Below are positions 6,714 to 17,279 of a DNA stretch of 60,944 nucleotides, piece after piece. Numbering within the stretch: position 1 is the first letter of the stretch; each line of letters begins with the position of its first letter. Position numbers and translations under genes: made by a program. The notes below the pieces were generated by a model. It saw only the letters and a list, made by a program, of their open reading frames with translations, was not told where the DNA came from and ran no database searches. This DNA comes from a virus. The stretch lies in IMG/VR virus record IMGVR_UViG_3300044699_000154, positions 1-60,944 of that record, one strand, 5' to 3'.

Positions 6714-7390
6714 CTACCTGGCCAGGACCACGACGAGCAGCCCGATCACGGTCAGCACGACCGCGAAGACGGCGACGGCTTGGCCGGCGTCGAGGCGCCG
6801 CTCGGTACGGGTGCCGGCCGCGCCGGCCACACCGCCTTCACTCCGGTCGAGACGCGCCTTGACGTCGGCGATCTTCTCGTCGAGCGCCTTGTTGCTGGCG
6901 ATCATCTGGGCGAGCATCGCGTCGATCTGCTTCTGCGTTGCCGCCTCAGACTTGCCGATGGCCAACGTGTTGGCCTTGTTCTGCTCGGAGACAGCCTCCT
7001 TGGCGGCGGCGAGGGCGGCGTCCAGGGAGATGCGGCTCTCCTGCGCCGCCTGCTCGGTCCGGGTGTCGCGTTCGAGGAATCTGGTGTTGACGGCCTCGAA
7101 CCGTTCCACGCTGACGGCGACGGTCGTACGGATCTCACCTTGGAGGAACTCGCGGAGCCCCGTCACCTGCCGGTCGGTGGCCTCGAGGCGCAGGACGACG
7201 GCTTGTCCATGGCGTTGAGCCTGGTCTCGAGCAGTTCGCGCAGCGACGCCATCTCGCGGCGGTACTGTTCGGTCGCGGCCTGCACCGCGTCCGTCGTGAG
7301 TTTGGTCGGGTCCGGTACCGGCATCAGGCTGCCTGCGGCGTCCCCGCGGTAGAGCCGGCCGCCGGCTTGGGTCTCCGCGTCGCCGGTCAC
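6714..7390 (-). CDS. coiled-coil protein with a C-terminal membrane anchor, frame broken once
   Basis: The GTG start has GGGAGGTGG eight bases upstream. After an N-terminal stretch (GSLMPVPDPTKLTTDAVQAA) there is a long coiled coil (ATEQYRREMASLRELLETRL, then VERFEAVNTRFLERDTRTEQ and AAKEAVSEQNKANTLAIGKS). A final hydrophobic segment (AVAVFAVVLTVIGLLVVVLA) ends the protein. One G missing near 7202 (DK, then AVVLRLEA) splits the reading. Total about 225 residues. It lies between tail-tip and lysis genes, so it could be a lysis timing protein or membrane-anchored accessory; unknown. Confidence 0.65.
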
Positions 7391-7426
7391 CAGGCCACCT
7401 CCCACCGGTCCACGGGGTCCAGTCTG

Positions 7427-8101
7427 TCAGGGATTGACCACCCCCTCGTCGGTGACCTTGATGAAGCACCTGTCGCCGGACGCGGCGAGGATCCGGTGCG
7501 AGCCGCCCCCGGCCAGATTGCTCCCCGTCAGATCCACGGTGTGGGAACCTGTGGACGCGTCGTCGATCTCCGTGACGTAGGTGAAACAATCCGGCGCCAG
7601 GCCGTCGATCGCGGACGTGGTCACGAACGAATGGGCGCTCTTGGCCGTGCTCGCGATCCTGTGCCGCATCACCACGAAGTCTCCGGCCGTGTTCGCCGCG
7701 CCGGCGTTGCCGACGTGACACGACGACGTGATCGTGTACGCCCGTCCGGCGACCATCGGCACGCCGGACAGCGTCTGCACGACCACCTGGGTCGTGGAGT
7801 TCCACGGCGAGGAGTTCACCGTGTTGTACCCGCGCTTGACGATTCCGCGGGGCGCCCGCTCGTCGCCGACCGCCCCGACCACCACCGGAGCGCCACCGCC
7901 GACGAGGATCAGCACCCGGTCCCCGACCAGCGGATCCGAGTAGGACGACAGGACGGGCAGGGCACCCCCGGGCACACCGCCGACGGTGACGGACACGGTG
8001 CCGGCGGCGGCGTCGACCGAGGCGACGACGCCGTACCGGATGTTCAACGGCGTCGCCCCGGGTCTCACCGCCCGAGCCAGTGCCAACGCGGCGGCCGTCA
8101 C
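7427..8101 (-). CDS. tail-tip protein with an OB-fold-like N-terminus
   Basis: The GTG start overlaps the stop of the DUF5047 gene. About 224 residues. The first third (LNIRYGVVASVDAAAGTVSV, then VLSSYSDPLVGDRVLILVGG) resembles baseplate or tail-tip OB domains. The remainder (NSTTQVVVQTLSGVPMVAGR, YTITSSCHVGNAG, SHTVDLTGSNLAGGGSH) is beta-rich like receptor-binding or fibre-head domains. Placement at the 3' end of the tail operon supports a minor tail role. Confidence 0.7.
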   Translation of the reverse strand: MTAAALALARAVRPGATPLNIRYGVVASVDAAAGTVSVTVGGVPGGALPVLSSYSDPLVGDRVLILVGGGAPVVVGAVGDERAPRGIVKRGYNTVNSSPWNSTTQVVVQTLSGVPMVAGRAYTITSSCHVGNAGAANTAGDFVVMRHRIASTAKSAHSFVTTSAIDGLAPDCFTYVTEIDDASTGSHTVDLTGSNLAGGGSHRILAASGDRCFIKVTDEGVVNP

Positions 8102-9214
8102 GGAACGCTCCTCCTCGCCCGGCAGGTGAGCACCATCGAACCCTCGCAACCGATCGGCAGCGAGAACGACTCGACCGTCAGCAGGTCGTCGAAGCCGGAC
8201 CGCTCGCGCACCAGGTGCACGACGTCCCCCTCGTCCAGCGCCGGATGCGGCACCGCGGTGATCGTCACGGTTTCGGTGGCGCCGGCCAGCCGCCGCAGCT
8301 CCGCCTTGGCCACCGCCGCCGCCTGCGCCGACGTGGTGACCAGCGGAGACGAGATCGGCACCGGGCGGTGACCGAACGGCCCGTCCCAGAACGCCGCCGA
8401 CTCCGGGTCCAGGTCGCGCGCCTCACCGCGCACAGGATCGTTCTCGGCGGACTCTCCCGTCACGACGACGGCGTTCCCGGTGCCCGGGCCGGCGGCGTAG
8501 GACCGGGTCAGAGCGGTCGCCGTGCACGTCGGACCCTCGACGAAACGCCAGGCCACCTGCTCGGTACCCGGGTCGGGCACATCCCTTATGATCAGTTCGC
8601 CGTCGCGGTGGAACCAGGCCTCGGCGCCGGCCGCGCGGGCCATCTCGAGCACGCCGTCCGCCCAGGCGTCGGCGTCCTCCTCGAGCACGTGGACGGGAGT
8701 GCTGTCTGCGGATGCGGTGGCGACCACGGTCGGAGTGCCGGGGAGCTGCGCATCGACGATCCCGGCGATCGCGGACACCAGGGACGTGCCGGACGGGGTG
8801 ACCAGCGGGTTGAGCAGCGGGAACGACACGTACGCCGACCGGTCGACGCCTTCGATCTTCAGTTCGAGCTGGCCGGCGGTGTCCGTCAGGTCGGACCCCG
8901 TGATCAGATACACGCCCTGCGGCACCAGCTCCACGCCGTCCGGGTAGGTGATCCCGGCGCGCAACACCAGCTCGTTGCCGTAGACGTCCAGCGGCGAGCG
9001 GACCCGCCCGGAGGGGATCAGGCTGGCGGGCAGGCCCACGACGGTGGCGCTGCACGTACGGCGGACGTCGGCACCCCGGTCGACCCGCACCTCGCCGCCG
9101 ACCACCTGTAGGTCGGTGGCGACGGTCACCCCGCCGCGGCGTATCTCGGCGGTCGCGGCGACCTGGTACGGGTTGGCCACGGCGGAGAGGAAACGAGCGG
9201 ACGCGGGGTACATC
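8098..9214 (-). CDS. DUF5047-type minor tail protein
   Basis: About 371 residues, ATG overlapping the preceding stop. The N-terminus (MYPASARFLSAVANPYQVAA, then AEIRRGGVTVATDLQVVGGE) is the signature of DUF5047 proteins, which follow the tape measure in many actinobacterial siphophages. It is also consistent with the tail-hub/gp27-like proteins that join the tube to the tip. The reading is uninterrupted. It acts in the virion; no catalytic residues seen. Confidence 0.8.
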
Positions 9215-12200
9215 AGGGCCGGTCCACCTCGACCGCGGTGATCTCGACCTTGCGCAGCGGCGCGGACAGCCGGCCCGTCGAGGAGTGCAGGGTCACCCGC
9301 CGGTCCGGGCCGAGGCGGACGTACCACTGCAAGCCCATGTCCGACTGCAACAACAGTGCGTTCGGCGCCCGGCGCAGGGTCTCGAACGCGGTCCAGCCCG
9401 CGGCGGTCTTGAAAATCAGCGGAAGGCTGAACACCTCGCTCTTGACCACGTCGGAGACGACGACGGGGGTGCGCCGGCCGAGCGGGTAGTGGACCTCCTG
9501 CGGCTGCGGCGACGTCGACTCCAGGTTCCCGCCGACCTGGAGCCGCAGGTGCGAACCGGCCGTCAGGGGATCGGACAGCCAGAACCCGTCGGCCGCCAGG
9601 GTGGCGCTCCCGGTGGCCGAGGGCTGCGAGGACACCGCCGCGCCGTCGGTCGGGTCGAGGGCGTAGTCCAGCGCCGCCGTGGACGCCCGGTAGTCCCGCC
9701 CGGCGCCGGGCGCCTCGCGGTCGTACAGGGTCACCAGACGCGTCACCGGGTCGTAGAACGCCTCCTCGGTGCCGCGGACCGCCGTCCAGGTCACGCCGCC
9801 GTCGTCGGAGAACTCCACGAGCGCATAACCGCGCCCGTGCGGCCCGACCTGGAACGGCGACGGCGCGGAGGCGCCCCGCGTCAGCATCACCCGCGTGATC
9901 GCACCGGATCCCGACACCAGCGGGGTGGTGGCCAGGACGGCGTGCACCCTGGCCGTCCCGGGCGGGGCGAGCGCGGTGTGCGCGGCCTCCGCCCAGACGT
10001 TGGCCGCACTCGGCAGCACGTCCGAGCCGAACGACTCGGCGAGGGTGACGCCGTTCGCGTCGGTGAACCGCAGGCCCGGCCGCAGCAACGTCGTGTCGAC
10101 GGTGGCCCGGAACAGCAGTGCGCGCACGGCGTAGTCCAGGCCCTCCGCCGCCGGTTTCCCCGGGCTGGCCGCGGTGATGTAGCTGGGGATGCCGGACGAC
10201 CCCGACCAGTTGATTTTCAATGCCGCCTTCGTGACCGGCCCGGCGTAGACGTCCCTGTTGACCGCCACATCCGTGCCGCCGGTCCAGCCGGCCACACCCG
10301 CAGCCGAGTTCTCGAACGTCGACTCGTTCGCCCCCAACAGGTTGCGGCTCATCATGCCGCCGCGCGACCAGGGGCGGGACGAACCGGGGATCAATCCGAC
10401 CTCGTCCCAGACGAACTTCTCCCCGGCTCCGGTCGGGAAACCGACGAGTATGACGTTGGCGTCCACGGCGCCGGGCGGCACCGTGACGTTCCGCGTGTTC
10501 TCCAGCAGCGCGCCCGTGGTCAACGTCGTGAAAGGCGTTCCGAAGCTGCACGACGACAGGTCGTAGACCCACAGCTCGTCGAAGGTGTGCGTGCGCTGCA
10601 CCGCGTCGGCGCCGTTGTTGCCGGTGATCGAAACCTTGCCGGACGTCCAGGTCGAGTCCTCGCCGACCCAGTCCCACATCGTGGGCTCGGGGACGGTGAA
10701 GTTATCCCACGCCTTGACTGCGATCGTCGTCCCGTGGGCGCGGATCCGAATCCAGAACCCGTTGGAGGGGCAGGTCTTGGTGATGGTCGCCAATACGGGG
10801 GAGCCGCTTCCGCCCTCCCTGACCCGCACCTCGCCGGCCAGCGGCGCGACCTCGACGAAGTACCCCTGCGCCGGGTGGTGCTGCCGCGTCGCCTCGGCGG
10901 ACCAGGAGCCGTTTCCGCGCACTCCGACGACCGCGTACGACTCGGACGCGACGGTCCCGGGGATGTATTTCACCAGCACCTCGGAGTCGGCCATCGACGA
11001 CATGGCCGAGAAATACTGCCGGGCGGGAGTCGAAGAGGCGGCCGTTCCGGTTCTCAGCCGGCCCTGAGTCGCCTGAATGTCGGAGCTGGCGCCGGTGCCG
11101 TGGGAAGAGGTCCAGTCGGCGTCCCACGGGTCGCCGTTGTTTCCGGGCCACTGCTCGTCGGCGACCGACAGCATCAGCGGCGTGCCGTCGGACTTCCCGT
11201 ATTCGACGTCGACTCGGCAGCTGCGTGCCAGGTTCGACGCCTGCCAGGCCTTCGCCGTGACGGTGAGCGTCTCGCCGGGGGTGACGGGGCAGCCCCAGCC
11301 CATCCGCCCGCCGGAACGGGCGCGTGCCTGCCGGGCGGCGGTCGCGGTCATCTCGAGCAGCCAGGAGCCGGAGGAGCCGGACACCACCGGGTCCAGGTCT
11401 CCGGCCTCGAAGTTGTCGGCGCGGGATATCGAGTTCGCGTTGTACATCCCGGCCGCGACCCGGTCCCCGGTGGTCAGCTCGGTGTCGGTCCACGTGCCGA
11501 GGTGCTGCAACGCGCCTTCGTCTCCCATTTGCAGGTAGACGTTTATCTTGCTTCCCTTTATCTCCCCCGCGCAGCGTCGCCGGGAGGACGAGCGGCCGGG
11601 GGAGGTAGCGGAAACCGGAGACGACCTTCCCGGAACCGGCGACGATCTTCCAGACTGAGAAACGGTTGTTGAACTGGTTCAGCTCGACGATGTATCCGGT
11701 GTTCGCGCCGGAGGAGAAACGCAGGCCTATGTGGCAGCTGCGGTCCACCGTCGTCGACAGCGTCACGACCTGGATCTGCGCGTAGTGGTCCACCGAGGGA
11801 AGCGCCGTGTTTGTGGCGCATCGACGCGAGCGAGCCGGACGTGGACGAGGTGAGCTGCCCGCCCGTGATGGAGAGGGAGCCGGTGAGCGTCGTCCACGAG
11901 CCCAGCGTCCCCCCGAAAGCCTCGGTGATCGTCGTCGCGGTCCCGCTGGTGGACCCGACGTTGGCGAGCGCGGTGTTGTTGTCGGCGTGCCAGCCGTCGC
12001 CCTCGCCGCCGTCGGCGGCCATCCCCGCGGTCGCGTACGGGAGCAGGTTGTCCGTTGGGTGACGTCCAATCTGACGCGCCGGTTCGCGGACTCCGCGGTG
12101 ACCGTCAGCGTGGGCGTCGCCGGGAGTTCCCCGGACATGGTGAACTCGACGTAGGTCCACGGCCCGTACACGCCGGCCGTGCCCGTCCCGGCGATCCGGC

Positions 12201-12919
12201 CGTAAATCCGGTAGTCGCCGTCGGGCAGCAGTGCGCCGACCTGCGCCGAGCTGGCCGAGGAGAGGACGGTGCCGCTCTCCCAGAAGGCGGTGGAGATGTT
12301 CTCGTCGAAACCGGCGGCGGCGTACTGCGCCGACGTGAACACCTTCAGCTGGTATCTCTCCTGCCCGGCGGTGGCGGTCCACGATGCGATCGGCATCTGG
12401 GTGCCGGTTATGGTGCCGGAGGGGTCGGAGAATACGAGTGACGGCACCTCTGCGTAGGTGACGTCGACATAGACCTCGTGTACCCGTACGGCGGTGCCGA
12501 TTCCGCCGAGACCGACTTCGAGCCGTGGAACGACGACCGTGTTGTCCCACGGCACGCCACCCGGGGCGGCGGTCAGGGAACCGTACGTCTTCGTGGCCGC
12601 GCCGGGTGCGGGTTTCTCCTGGTAGACGAAGACGTGGCTGACGTAGTCCCCGGACTTCGGCTGGTAGCCGAGCGCGCAGTCGAACGTGGCCACGTCGTCG
12701 CCGAGGCGGCGGACGCGCAGCGCCACCGCCGTCACGACCGCCCCGGCGGGCAGGGACAGCGCGCCGAGGGTGAGCACCAGCAGGCCGTAGCCGGACGGCG
12801 GGGAGACGTAGGAGGCGTCGGAGTTGTCGTTGAGCGCGGCGTGCCGGCTGGCGGCGCCGGTGACGGTCCCAGCCGCCGGAGTAGCGGGTGCCGTCGGGGC
12901 GGAGGGTGACGGTGGGCAT
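9213..12919 (-). CDS. large minor tail protein, frame broken about four times
   Basis: Begins MPTVTLRPDGTRYSGGW at the stop of the tape measure and ends KVEITAVEVDRP at the DUF5047 start. The rejoined reading, about 1,235 residues, includes HAALNDNSDASYVSPPSGYG, YRIYGRIAGTGTAGVYGPWT, GWHADNNTALANVGSTSG, HIGLRFSSGANTGYIVELNQ and GFWIRIRAHGTTIAVKAWDN. It is beta-rich with repeated carbohydrate-binding-like jelly-roll segments. Shifts occur near 12865, 12055, 11815 and 11530. The last 771 residues are continuous. Probably the distal tail or fibre-like protein that contacts the host. Confidence 0.7.
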
Positions 12920-15900
12920 CAGCGTCTCCCCACGCCCGCGCGGACCCGTTCGGCGACGCGGCCGAGGGCCTTGTCGACCTCGACGCGGACCACGCGCGCC
13001 GTGGCCGCCGCGTCGGCCCCGCCGCCGCTCACGGTCACGGTGGTGTTGAAGGTCAAATTGTTGACGATCGACATGCCGACGGGCACCCGAACGGCCGGGG
13101 ACACCGCACCGCCCGCGGCGTAGCCGACCGGGCCGCCGGTGGCGTAGCGGGGGACGATGTCGGCACGGCCGGCGTTGAGGGCGGCCATGCGCGCCTGACC
13201 CTGTGTCGCCACGGCCGACGCGCGGATCACCCATTCTCCGGCCGACGCCCAGATCGGCACGTCGTCGCTCGTCGGCCCACCCGGTCCTCGGACCGGCCCG
13301 CCGGTCGCCTGATTGATCCCCCCGCGACCTCCGGTGTAGCCGGCCGCACTCATCGCCTGCCTGCGCTCCGTGACGGTGAGCGTGGTGTACACGTTGCGCG
13401 GAATGCTGTTGATGGTTCCTATGTAGCGTTGAATGTTCACCTGCGCCCCGGCGAGACCGGGAGTCTGGAAATCGGTGGAGACGTCGGGCGGGATGAGACC
13501 CATGCGGGATATCAGGTCCCGTACCTCGCCCTCGGTGAAACCGGCGGCGATCGCGGCGGCGTAGAACTCGCCCTGGAGGCGGCCGAGGGTCCCGCTGTAG
13601 GCGGTGGCCGCCGCGCTCGCGTCATTCGTGGCCGCGTAGACCCGGCGGTACTCGTCGGAGGCGATGTCGTTCATCGAGTTCGCCAGGCCGAGGAGCATCA
13701 CGAGGTTCTGGTTCCCGGCGACCGTGTTCTGGTCGAGGGACGCGGTGTGCTGCCCGGCGGCGCCCGCGGCCAACGCCGTGCCGTCCCGGAGTTCCAGGAG
13801 TTTTATCCGCCATTCGGCGGCGGATGTCTCCGCGTTTATCATGACGCCGCTGAGGCGCTCGAACTGGTCGGTGTAGAGTTTCAGGGTCTTCTCCGCCGCG
13901 TCCATGTCGGCGGCCAGGGCGTTGCTGGCCCTTCGGAACTCCTCGGAGTTGAGTGCCGCGCCGCTCAGCTGCGGGACGAGCAGCGAGAACTGGCTGTGCA
14001 GCGTGCCGCCGGACGCCCCGAGGTCCCCGAGGGCCTGCGACAGGTCGAGCCCGGCGGCCACCGCCATTCTCTCCACGGCCGCCGTGGTCAATCCGAACTC
14101 GTTGGCCAACAGCGAAAGGTTGGCGCGGAAGTAATCCTCCTTCCGCGTGGCCTCCTCCTGCGCCGCGGTGACCCGCCGCACCGCCTCCTCGTTCTTCTTC
14201 ATCTCCGAGCCGGTCCGCTCCCAGAACTGGAGGCGCTGCTGGATCGAGCCGACGTAGTCCTCGTACTTCGCCTTAGCCGCCTCCACCTCGGCGCGCATCG
14301 CCGCGAGATCCTCGCGGGCCTTCCGGAACGACGCCGAGGTGGCCGGGGGGATCGCCTTGAATATCTCGTCGATGCGCAGGTCGACGGCCTTGAGCTCCTC
14401 GGCGGCACGCCGGGTCCGGTTGATCTCGTTGGTGACCACGAGGAGCCCCGCGGCGATCGCCGCGATCGGCGCCGAGAACATGAGCAGGCCGCGGAGGATC
14501 GAGCCGCCGCCGAGCACCCCGAAACCGATCAGCAGCCGCCCCAGGGCGGCCAGGGCCGCGTTCATCCCGGTGACCAGGCTCGCCCCGAACGCCACGGCCA
14601 GGGCGCGTATCCCGGCGACGACCGCCCCGACGTTGAACGCCAGCCAGGCGGCCACCAGGGTGTGCACGATCACCGTGTGGTCCGCCAGGAAACCGGTGGT
14701 CGCGGACACCGCCGCCGCGAGCGCGTTGAAACCGGCCACCACGGCGCCGATGCCGATCTTCGCGGCGAGGCCTATCAGGACGTCGAGGTTCAGGTCGCCG
14801 AGCATGTCGACGACGTCGCGGCCCGCGTCCACCAGTTTCCGGAAACCGGGCGCGAGCGCCTGCCCGACCTCGGTCGCGACACTCTTCACCTTGCCGCCGA
14901 ACTCGGTGAGCTCGCTCACCGCGCCGGTCACGTAAGGCAGGAACTTCGTCCCCAGCTCGATGCCGGTCGACACGATCTGGTTTCTCAACACGGCGAGGCG
15001 TTCCTTCGCCGACTTGGACACCTCGCCGTAGGCGTCCATCGCGGAACCGGCGGCCAGGGTGGCGGTGCCCATCTGGCCGACGACCTCTTCGTAAATCCTG
15101 CCGTCCGCGGCCCACAGCGCCAGCGCCCCGCGCGCCGCACGGATCTCGGGCAGCCACTGCTTGATGACGGCCACGTTCCCGCCGGAGGCGACGCGGAGCT
15201 TCTCCATGACGCCGTGCAGGCCTATCGCCGGGTTGGCGAGATCCTGTTGGATGTTGATTCCGAGCTGTTGGAAGACCTTTCCGAGCGACTTGGACGGGTT
15301 GATCAGCTTGGCGATGAGGTTGTTGAGCGACACGCCCGCCTCGGACGCGGATATGCCGCTGCGGGTCATCGTGGCGAGCGCGGACCCGACTTCCTCTATC
15401 GATATCCCGGCCTGCGCGGCGGTGCCCACCACGTGCGCCATCGCACCGGTCAACGCCTCATAGGAGATGACGCCGTAGTTCACCGTGGCGAAAAGCGCGT
15501 CGGACGCCCGTTCGGCCTGGTTCGCGCCCATCCCGTAGGCGTTCAGGATGGCGACCACCGCGCCGGAGGAGGTCGCCGTGTCCGTCATCCCCGCGGACGC
15601 CCCCATGGCGCTGACTTCCAATATGTGCATGGCGTCGGCGCCGTAGAAACCGGACCCGGCCACGTCGTAGAGGCCGGCGGCGAGCGTTCCAGCGGACTGA
15701 GACATGTGCTTGGACATGTCCAGGACGGCCTGTGACGTCTCGGAGAAGTTGTCGCGGACGTTCTTGTCGATCGAGGAGACGGCGCGCATCTTCGCCTCGA
15801 AGTCGATCGCGGCGGCGATCGAGGCGATCAGGCCGGCGGCCAGCAGGGCACCGCCTGCGGCGGCGGCCTGCATCCCCAGCTGCAACCTCCGGGCGTGCTG

Positions 15901-16329
15901 CGCGGCCCGTTCGGCCTCGGCGCCGAGCCGTTCGGCCTCGGCCGCCGCACGCCGGGCCTGCGCGCCCAGCCTGCCGGCCTCCTCGGCCGCGCCCGCCGCC
16001 TGCTCCCGCAGCCGGGCCGCGCGACCGGCGGCGGCGTCGGCCTGCCGGCCGAGCCGCGCGGCCTCCTCCCCGCCGGTCGCGGCCTCCCGCCGGAGCCGTG
16101 TGGCGGCGGCGGCGGCGGCGTCGGCCTGCGCGCCGAGGCGCGTCACCTTGGCGGCGGCGTGCTCCGCCTGGCTCCCGAGCCTGTTGGCCTGGGTCGCCGC
16201 GGCCTGGGCCTGCGCTCCGAGCCTGTTGGCTCTGGCGCCGAATGCGCCGAGCTGTGCGGCGCCCTGTGCCAGTGCGGCGGTGAGCGGGGACACCTGGCCG
16301 GTGAGGATGACGCTGACGATGTTCGGCAC
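12919..16329 (-). CDS. tape measure protein (PhageMin_Tail/TP901 type)
   Basis: 1,136 residues in one open frame. Residues 36-152 are eight tandem 14-residue units (RLGAQA-type) forming a coiled coil. Residues about 160-330 (IDFEAKMRAVSSIDKNVRDN, SQAVLDMSKHMSQSAGTLAA, GISIEEVGSALATMTRSGIS) match the PhageMin_Tail domain. Residues about 520-640 hold several hydrophobic stretches expected to reach the membrane, then further coiled coil. The Gly-rich end (GYAAGGAVSPAVRVPVGMS) is also typical. It sets tail length; predicted from size only, about 170 nm (roughly 0.15 nm per residue). Confidence 0.92.
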   Translation of the reverse strand: MPNIVSVILTGQVSPLTAALAQGAAQLGAFGARANRLGAQAQAAATQANRLGSQAEHAAAKVTRLGAQADAAAAAATRLRREAATGGEEAARLGRQADAAAGRAARLREQAAGAAEEAGRLGAQARRAAAEAERLGAEAERAAQHARRLQLGMQAAAAGGALLAAGLIASIAAAIDFEAKMRAVSSIDKNVRDNFSETSQAVLDMSKHMSQSAGTLAAGLYDVAGSGFYGADAMHILEVSAMGASAGMTDTATSSGAVVAILNAYGMGANQAERASDALFATVNYGVISYEALTGAMAHVVGTAAQAGISIEEVGSALATMTRSGISASEAGVSLNNLIAKLINPSKSLGKVFQQLGINIQQDLANPAIGLHGVMEKLRVASGGNVAVIKQWLPEIRAARGALALWAADGRIYEEVVGQMGTATLAAGSAMDAYGEVSKSAKERLAVLRNQIVSTGIELGTKFLPYVTGAVSELTEFGGKVKSVATEVGQALAPGFRKLVDAGRDVVDMLGDLNLDVLIGLAAKIGIGAVVAGFNALAAAVSATTGFLADHTVIVHTLVAAWLAFNVGAVVAGIRALAVAFGASLVTGMNAALAALGRLLIGFGVLGGGSILRGLLMFSAPIAAIAAGLLVVTNEINRTRRAAEELKAVDLRIDEIFKAIPPATSASFRKAREDLAAMRAEVEAAKAKYEDYVGSIQQRLQFWERTGSEMKKNEEAVRRVTAAQEEATRKEDYFRANLSLLANEFGLTTAAVERMAVAAGLDLSQALGDLGASGGTLHSQFSLLVPQLSGAALNSEEFRRASNALAADMDAAEKTLKLYTDQFERLSGVMINAETSAAEWRIKLLELRDGTALAAGAAGQHTASLDQNTVAGNQNLVMLLGLANSMNDIASDEYRRVYAATNDASAAATAYSGTLGRLQGEFYAAAIAAGFTEGEVRDLISRMGLIPPDVSTDFQTPGLAGAQVNIQRYIGTINSIPRNVYTTLTVTERRQAMSAAGYTGGRGGINQATGGPVRGPGGPTSDDVPIWASAGEWVIRASAVATQGQARMAALNAGRADIVPRYATGGPVGYAAGGAVSPAVRVPVGMSIVNNLTFNTTVTVSGGGADAAATARVVRVEVDKALGRVAERVRAGVGRR
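15889..16224 (-). repeat. eight imperfect 42-bp tandem repeats inside the tape measure gene
   Basis: Each unit encodes 14 residues starting RL: RLGAQAQAAATQAN, RLGSQAEHAAAKVT, RLGAQADAAAAAAT, RLRREAATGGEEAA, RLGRQADAAAGRAA, RLREQAAGAAEEAG, RLGAQARRAAAEAE, RLGAEAERAAQHAR. Fourteen residues are two heptads, so the units extend a continuous coiled coil. Confidence 0.9.
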
Positions 16330-16332
16330 GGC

Positions 16333-17279
16333 TCACCCACCCGCCGTGGCCGCGCGCCGGGCGATCCGCTCGGCCCGTTCGGCCGCACGGCGTTCGGCCT
16401 CACGCCGGGGGACGAGCGCGACGTACTGGCCGGACGTCTCGATCTCGGCGTCGCGGAGCTCGCGTTCGAGGTCGCCGCGGACCTGGCAGCCGGGGCAGAC
16501 GTGGACGTCGGCGGCGTAGGCGTGCCGGTCGCCCCCGGCGTCGGGTTCCCACTCCTCGGCCCGGGTGCCGCAGCCCGGGCAGGTCGAGTCCCGGTAGGCG
16601 GCGTAGGCCAGCGCCCACGCCCGGTCCTGCTCGCTCCACCGCAGGAACTGCGAGAGGGGTTTCCCCCACTCGTGGCAGAGGGCTAACTCGCGGCGGATCT
16701 GCGGGTCCGCCGCGATGATTTTCCCAGTTCCAACACCCTCGCCGCGGTGTGCACCCGGACCGCGGAACCGCAGAGGAGATCGATCTCCTGGTCTGTGATC
16801 TGCCCGCCCGCGAGCCATCTGCGCAGGTCGTCCGCGGTGACCCCGGCGGGTTCCACCACGGCGAGTTCGATCACGGCGTAGGGGAACGTCTCCGAGTTCC
16901 ACGTGGCGACCGCGTTCGGGTTCCCCAGGGCCTGGCGGACCCGGGCGTGGTCCTCCTCCGTCGGCCTGTGCTCGGGGAGCTTGAGGAGCGTCTCGTAGAC
17001 GGTGTTGCCCTTGCTCCGGAGCAGCCAGCGGACCGCGCCGGACGCCTCCAGCTCGGCGCGGGCCTCGTCGAGGCGGGCCTCCGCATCACCCCTGGCCGCC
17101 TCGTCGCGACCGAGGCGGGCCATGCGGGTCTCGACCTTGAGGTCCTCGTAGGCCGCGGCGAGCTCGTCGTCGGTGGTCAGCCAGTGCTCGGCCTCTGCGG
17201 GCCGCCGCTTGTTCATGCGGTTGAGCGAGTCGACGTCGCCCGCCTGCGCGGCGCGCTCCCGCGCCACCACGTTGCCCAT
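16333..17279 (-). CDS. tail assembly chaperone, long frameshifted product
   Basis: Made by a -1 shift at the slippery site from the upstream chaperone frame into a second frame. The second frame begins IIAADPQIRRELALCHEWGK and PLSQFLRWSEQDRAWALAYA. Two CxxC pairs (STCPGCGTRAEEW, DVHVCPGCQVRGD) form a zinc ribbon, and it ends in an Arg/Ala helix. The total is about 315 residues. This corresponds to the gpGT protein of lambda-like tails, which loads tube subunits on the tape measure. The second frame has no good start of its own. Confidence 0.85.
16683..17279 (-). CDS. tail assembly chaperone, short product
   Basis: 198 residues. Helical and charged (NRMNKRRPAEAEHWLTTDDE, then DEARAELEASGAVRWLLRSK and DHARVRQALGNPNAVATWN). 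It sits between the tail tube and tape measure genes, the usual place for gpG-type chaperones. It ends within the slippery site region (ARVLELGK, SSRRTRRSAAS). The start overlaps the stop of the tube gene. Confidence 0.85.
   Translation of the reverse strand: MGNVVARERAAQAGDVDSLNRMNKRRPAEAEHWLTTDDELAAAYEDLKVETRMARLGRDEAARGDAEARLDEARAELEASGAVRWLLRSKGNTVYETLLKLPEHRPTEEDHARVRQALGNPNAVATWNSETFPYAVIELAVVEPAGVTADDLRRWLAGGQITDQEIDLLCGSAVRVHTAARVLELGKSSRRTRRSAAS
16719..16725 (-). other. slippery heptamer for -1 ribosomal frameshifting
   Basis: On the coding strand the bases are G GGA AAA in frame (CTG GGA AAA TCA). This is the canonical heptamer used by tail chaperone genes, and it lies 43 bases before the stop of the short product. 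Slipping back one base joins the two frames exactly where conserved sequence resumes. Confidence 0.85.

Noticed and set aside
4666-7218. Very long open frame on the plus strand opposite the lysis and tail-tip genes
   Set aside because: High-GC coding DNA leaves long open mirror frames. Its protein is Pro/Arg-rich with no family pattern, while the minus strand has recognised genes.
13429-15735. 768-codon plus-strand frame opposite the tape measure
   Set aside because: A mirror of the clean tape measure frame, with no ribosome site, motif or promoter.
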